This document shows positions 60,407-64,000 of a DNA stretch of 64,000 bases, in pieces. Source of the DNA: Mercurialis annua (taxonomy: Eukaryota > Streptophyta > Magnoliopsida > Malpighiales > Euphorbiaceae). The stretch's first letter is position 1. Every line of letters begins with the position of its first letter. Where the stretch lies: assembly GCF_937616625.2 (NCBI RefSeq), contig NC_065571.1, positions 13,456,501 to 13,520,500 on the forward strand, read 5' to 3'. A program made the translations under genes and the position numbers. The notes under the pieces were generated by a model that was not told where the DNA came from, made no database searches, and saw only the letters and a list, made by a program, of their open reading frames with translations.

Positions 60407-63401
60407 TGTAATAACCCGGAAATTTAAGGATTTAAAATATAGCCACGTGTCTAATATTTTATTAGACGGGAGTAGGTAAATTAAATTTAAAGATAAATTT
60501 AATTTACAAGTGTCCCTAAATTTTTAATATGGCTATAGGATTGCAAATTTAAATTTTTAGAATTTAAATTTGATTAGTTATATAGTTAACGGAGAGAATA
60601 TGGATTTATGAATTGGGTGCAGAATAATTCATAAGTCCCTAGCGAATATTTTTGGTGCCAATATTCGCAAAATATTTTAAAAAGGTTATCGTGAAAATTT
60701 GATAAAATTTGGAAGCAGAAATTTTATCAAGCGCAGTCAATGCGGGCTTAATAAATCGAAAATGATTTATTATGAATAAAATATAAGTCGGATGGGAATA
60801 AAAATTATATTTTTATTCTTGTTATATTTTATTTGGTTTTTGGTAAAATTTTCACGAAATTTGGAAATCGTTTCCGTTTAGGCTACGGACGACTAGTTTA
60901 GAAGTTGGTTTAAAGTGCATGATTGAGCTAGTACCAAATGGTACTTTAGCCAATACTATATATATGTTATAAGTTGTAAGAAATGGACATAGCAAGTCCA
61001 TTTCTTCATTTCAGCAAATAAAAAGGAGCTGCTTAGCTCTCAGTACGTGTGCGAGCTAGGGTTTCGGATCAAACTTGATCTTTTCTCGATTCTAACTCCA
61101 TTTCTTCAACGATTACTCAAGTAATCGAGGTAGTATACCCGTATTAAATGTTTATTTTGATATATATCGATATATTTCGAATATATATTCGTTTATAAAC
61201 AGTTACCGTATCGAATCGAACGTAAACGTATTAGTTTTACGTTTCGAACGTGAATATGGATAGATTGGGATGTGTATACGTGTTAGGGGCGGAAAAATGG
61301 AGTTAAAGCACGTCGGAAAGCCCGGGAAATCAACTTTCCCGGGGCTGTGCACTCGGGTGCACGAACGTGCACCATTTGGTGCACGAACGTGCACCATGAG
61401 AGGGTGCACGAACGTGCACCCAAGGTGCACGAACGTGCACCATCTGGGGTGCACGAACGTGCACCAATTGTGCACGATCGTGCACTGCCCTGGGGTGCAC
61501 GATCATGCACCCAAGGTGCACGATCGTGCACCGTGCCGAGACGCTGACGGATAGGGATTTGTTTTTGGGGCTTTTTGCCCTAAGAACTTGACATAGTTTC
61601 GTTAATTCGAAAACGTTTTAAAACGATAACTTGTGTTAGAAGAAATTGAAAAGGTTTTATATACTAAACCTAAAGACTTTTAAAAGGAGATTTTAAAAGT
61701 AAAGTTAAACGTTTATAATGGACTTTAAAAGAGTTAAAGTCAATGTTTAAACGGTTTTAAAGATTTAGCAATCGCTTTTGCTAAATACTTAGTATATGAC
61801 CGAGAATTGTTTTGACAATTAGGTCTATACTATAAATGGTTTTCTTTAGGTATTGTGATACCTAAAATAACTTCTAGAGTGAAGTTAGAACGTTTTCTCA
61901 AAACGAGAATTTATAATATGGTTTTAAAAACAGACCATAAGTGTTATGTGTTTGAATGATTATATGTTTGACCTAGATCTGGGTTTAAGGACCTAGAAAT
62001 TTTATAGGAAACATATATTGATGTGTTTTATCCTGTTTGCTTTGTGTGTTTAGTCCGACCAGCTAGCCAGCAGTCTGACCACAACCACAGGATTAAGTTC
62101 CAGACCTAGCGGTGTTTGTGAGTTCATTTGTTTACTTTTGAATATTAGTATTCAATTGTTTTTAAATCATAAATCGCACTAAGTATGAAACTTAGCCAAG
62201 GAAGATCCACTGAAACGAGCTATCTATTGGGCAACAATAGGACTGTGTGATCACCGGTGTTAATGAACTAGATGAGAGGTAAATATTATAAGCATACATA
62301 TTGAGATTAGGTTTTAAGCCAGATGCTTATAAAGCGGCTTAAACCTAATGGGTAGTCCTGAGGTGGCAGTGATTTAAGTTCCGGCCCAGCAACCCTATAC
62401 AGAGTCAAGATGGCTGTGATACATATGTATACAGCTCATCCTGTATTAAACAAGAGTTGTGCATATGCATTATATATATGATAGCACTATAACGTAATCA
62501 GGATTAGGGTTTCATTTGGAACGAGGACTGGTAATATTTTTATATACCGATATTTTGTATATACGCGATTTTGGTATTTAATTGTAAACCTATCTACTCA
62601 CTCAGAAATATTTATATTTCTGACCCCGTTGTTGTTTATCATTTTCAGGTACCTAGCTACCGGGTCTGGTCGAGCTTCCACCCTTTTCCATCAGGGAAGC
62701 TTATTCTGTTATTATGTAAATAACACTTTAAACTCTTAGCTGCTGCAATAGTGTATATAGGTTCGATATGCCTGTAGCCACGTCATGGTTCCTCTGTCTA
62801 TATACTCTGATAGGAATCCTGACTTTGTCTAGCTCTAATAAGTGGCTACTCAATAGGCATATGGTGTTTTATGGTGTCCCCTACGGGTGGCCAAGCTTCG
62901 TGTCTTTGGTCTGCAAAGACACTGTGTGTAGTTTTAGCTGGCCTTACGTTTGTGTGTCTGCTGTGCATGTTTTTTTATATGTTTGATATAACGCTTTGAA
63001 AAGGAAAGTGTTCGATATATTTTATTAAACATATTGTTCGGGTGCGCGGTTTGAGACAGGGCTGCCTGCGAGGCAAGGCATGTGAGCTAAGTCCCTGTAC
63101 CACCGCACCGGTTTTCAAAAATGCGCGTGGGTCAGAATAACTAGGGTTATTCAACCAGCATTTCTGAAAACGCGATATCGCCTATATGAATATTTTCAGA
63201 ATATGTTTTCCACGTTAAACGGAAAAATGTTTTAACGGTGTTTTCTGAAAACGGGTCGTACGCGATGTACGATATATATTTATATTTAGGAGGCGAAAAA
63301 TTTATAGAGGTTTTAGGCTTGCTACGGGTTTCGGAACAACCATTCCCATTCCCTAGCGCCGGTCTCAGCTCGAGTTTCGAGGCGGAAATCGGGTCGTGAC
63401 A
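60407..63401 (+). repeat. Q 5' LTR
   Basis: 2995 bp from TGTAATAACCCGG to GGTCGTGACA. A TATA-like run (ctatatatatg, about 60956) is followed by a leader with gctagggtttcgg, a possible splice donor (g/gtagta, 61130), the palindrome array (61357-61531), a hairpin with arms ctattg/caatag (62224-62240), and a possible acceptor ttttcag (62648) after CTGACCCCGTTG. Confidence 0.92.
61357..61531. repeat. Array of eight 16-bp palindromes in the Q LTR
   Basis: Core gtgcacgaacgtgcac (five copies), then gtgcacgatcgtgcac (two copies) and gtgcacgatcatgcac (one). Starts are at 61357, 61379, 61404, 61425, 61449, 61470, 61495 and 61516, so spacing is 21-25 bp. The block follows agcacgtcggaaag, and a matching agcacgtcggaatg precedes the unrelated array in Z. 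Short artefact frames arise on both strands. Confidence 0.95.
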
Positions 63402-63405
63402 AAGG

Positions 63406-63417
63406 TGGTATCAGAGC
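63406..63417 (+). other. Q primer binding site
   Basis: TGGTATCAGAGC four bases after the LTR end; initiator tRNA-Met type. Confidence 0.92.
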
Positions 63418-64000
63418 AAAGGGTGCTAGGTAACTCGGTTGAGCTGGGCTCACGAGACCTGCCCAATTCTAGGGAACTCTCACTCATGATCAGTGTGACG
63501 AAGTGAGGCTCTCCGCCCTGGAGCGTATTTTATACGTGCTTTGATAGGTACATATGGATGTCACCCTATGGGATAGGAATGAGTCCATATCGGCTATGGC
63601 CGCACCTGACAAAGGTGGTATCAGAGCAATGTTTTAGGACTTGAATGTCTGAAGTATTGTTGCTGATATTTGTTAAGTAGAGGTACTAGAAGTCATAAGA
63701 GTTCCTAGTGAACTATTGCAGCAACATAGGATTCGAGTCATGTCTTGATCAGTTGTCAGTTATTGAATACATTCAGCTATAGATAGCAACTATACATGTG
63801 TGTAGTGTGTATTGATGTTATGATCAGGAACACATGAGTTGTTCTTGTGTTCGAGATACGTTACAACTGATGGAACATGTGAGATGTTCCTAAGTTGGAA
63901 ACACGTTACAATCATGAAGCGAAATGGTCAGAACAGATGACCAGTATTTGAGGAGAATGGTTCTGTTTGAACACAGGACAAAGCGAAGATTTCCTCTGAA
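63418..64000 (+). other. Q internal leader with a second primer-binding-like copy
   Basis: Non-coding as far as seen. At 63608-63630 the sequence tgacaaaggtggtatcagag recurs, so a second TGGTATCAGAGC lies at 63616-63627, 210 bp after the first. The part between them includes a taactcggttgagct segment like the LTR hairpin motif. After the second copy the leader resembles the other elements (gaactattgcagc). Confidence 0.7.

Larger units (their letters stand above)
60407..64000 (+). mobile_element. Q: 5' part of a Ty3/Gypsy LTR retrotransposon, runs off the window
   Basis: Complete 5' LTR (60407-63401), primer binding site (63406-63417) and about 580 bp of internal leader. It is inserted in the promoter-proximal spacer of the next protease copy. 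No coding region is reached, so I cannot say whether it is autonomous. A target duplication (cataa expected) cannot be checked here. Confidence 0.88.

Noticed and set aside
61203..61554. Cys/His-rich repetitive frames over the Q palindrome array (both strands)
   Set aside because: They arise from gtgcacgaacgtgcac units. No start context, no family, and they lie inside an LTR.
62768..62986. 72-residue frame in the Q LTR
   Set aside because: Inside the LTR, no homologue recognised, and the matching stretch in the other LTRs is not open.

Overview
The window is plant nuclear DNA, almost certainly from a eudicot. It is AT-rich and has intron-containing papain-type cysteine protease genes with TATA boxes. 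It also carries long-LTR Ty3/Gypsy retrotransposons primed by initiator tRNA-Met and MITE-like repeats. Nothing bacterial (operons, ribosome binding sites, CRISPR) is present.

Gene layer. A head-to-tail array of secreted C1A cysteine protease genes (SAG39-like by overall form) runs on the + strand with a repeat period of about 3.33 kb. Each unit has a 409-nt exon 1, an intron of about 0.6 kb, a 593-nt exon 2 (333 aa in total), and a spacer of about 1.7 kb holding a MITE-like hairpin repeat and a TATA promoter. I label the copies A to I. A (1-469, 3' part, frameshifted) and B (2198-3210, 5' part, frameshifted and cut by a transposon) are dead. C (34416-36019), E (41079-42679), G (50672-52277), H (54003-55602) and I (57331-58937) have full open frames. 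D has a stop at codon 24 and F a stop at codon 95. Copies C to I are nearly identical, introns and spacers included, and share variants in a mosaic way, which suggests recent amplification by unequal crossing over or gene conversion.

Transposon layer. Between B and C lies about 30 kb of nested LTR elements: a minus-strand LTR fragment W (3211-4338); a young complete chromovirus-type Ty3/Gypsy element E1 (4339-15960) with one intact 1659-aa gag-pol frame; and a second element Z (15961-33349) with a non-autonomous element E2 (16125-26326, 5-bp target duplication) nested inside it. The two sides of E1 belong to different host elements in opposite orientations, and the outer flanks of the block are an intron on the left and a spacer on the right. 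The block therefore looks like the product of ectopic recombination that deleted the 3' half of gene B (or of an assembly join). A solo LTR with a perfect 5-bp duplication (43355-46285, minus) sits in the E-F spacer. A further element Q starts at 60407, in the promoter region of the next protease copy, and runs off the window.

The most unusual signal is in the LTRs. All share the ends TGTAATA-CCC and GGTCGTGACA. All carry a possible leader intron with a conserved CTGACCCC...CAG acceptor. Several carry rows of hairpins with a conserved loop but different, base-paired stems. Four of them (E1, Z, solo, Q) also carry a dense block of palindromes whose sequence is unrelated from one LTR to the next. 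Together these point to a conserved structured leader RNA in this retrotransposon group.
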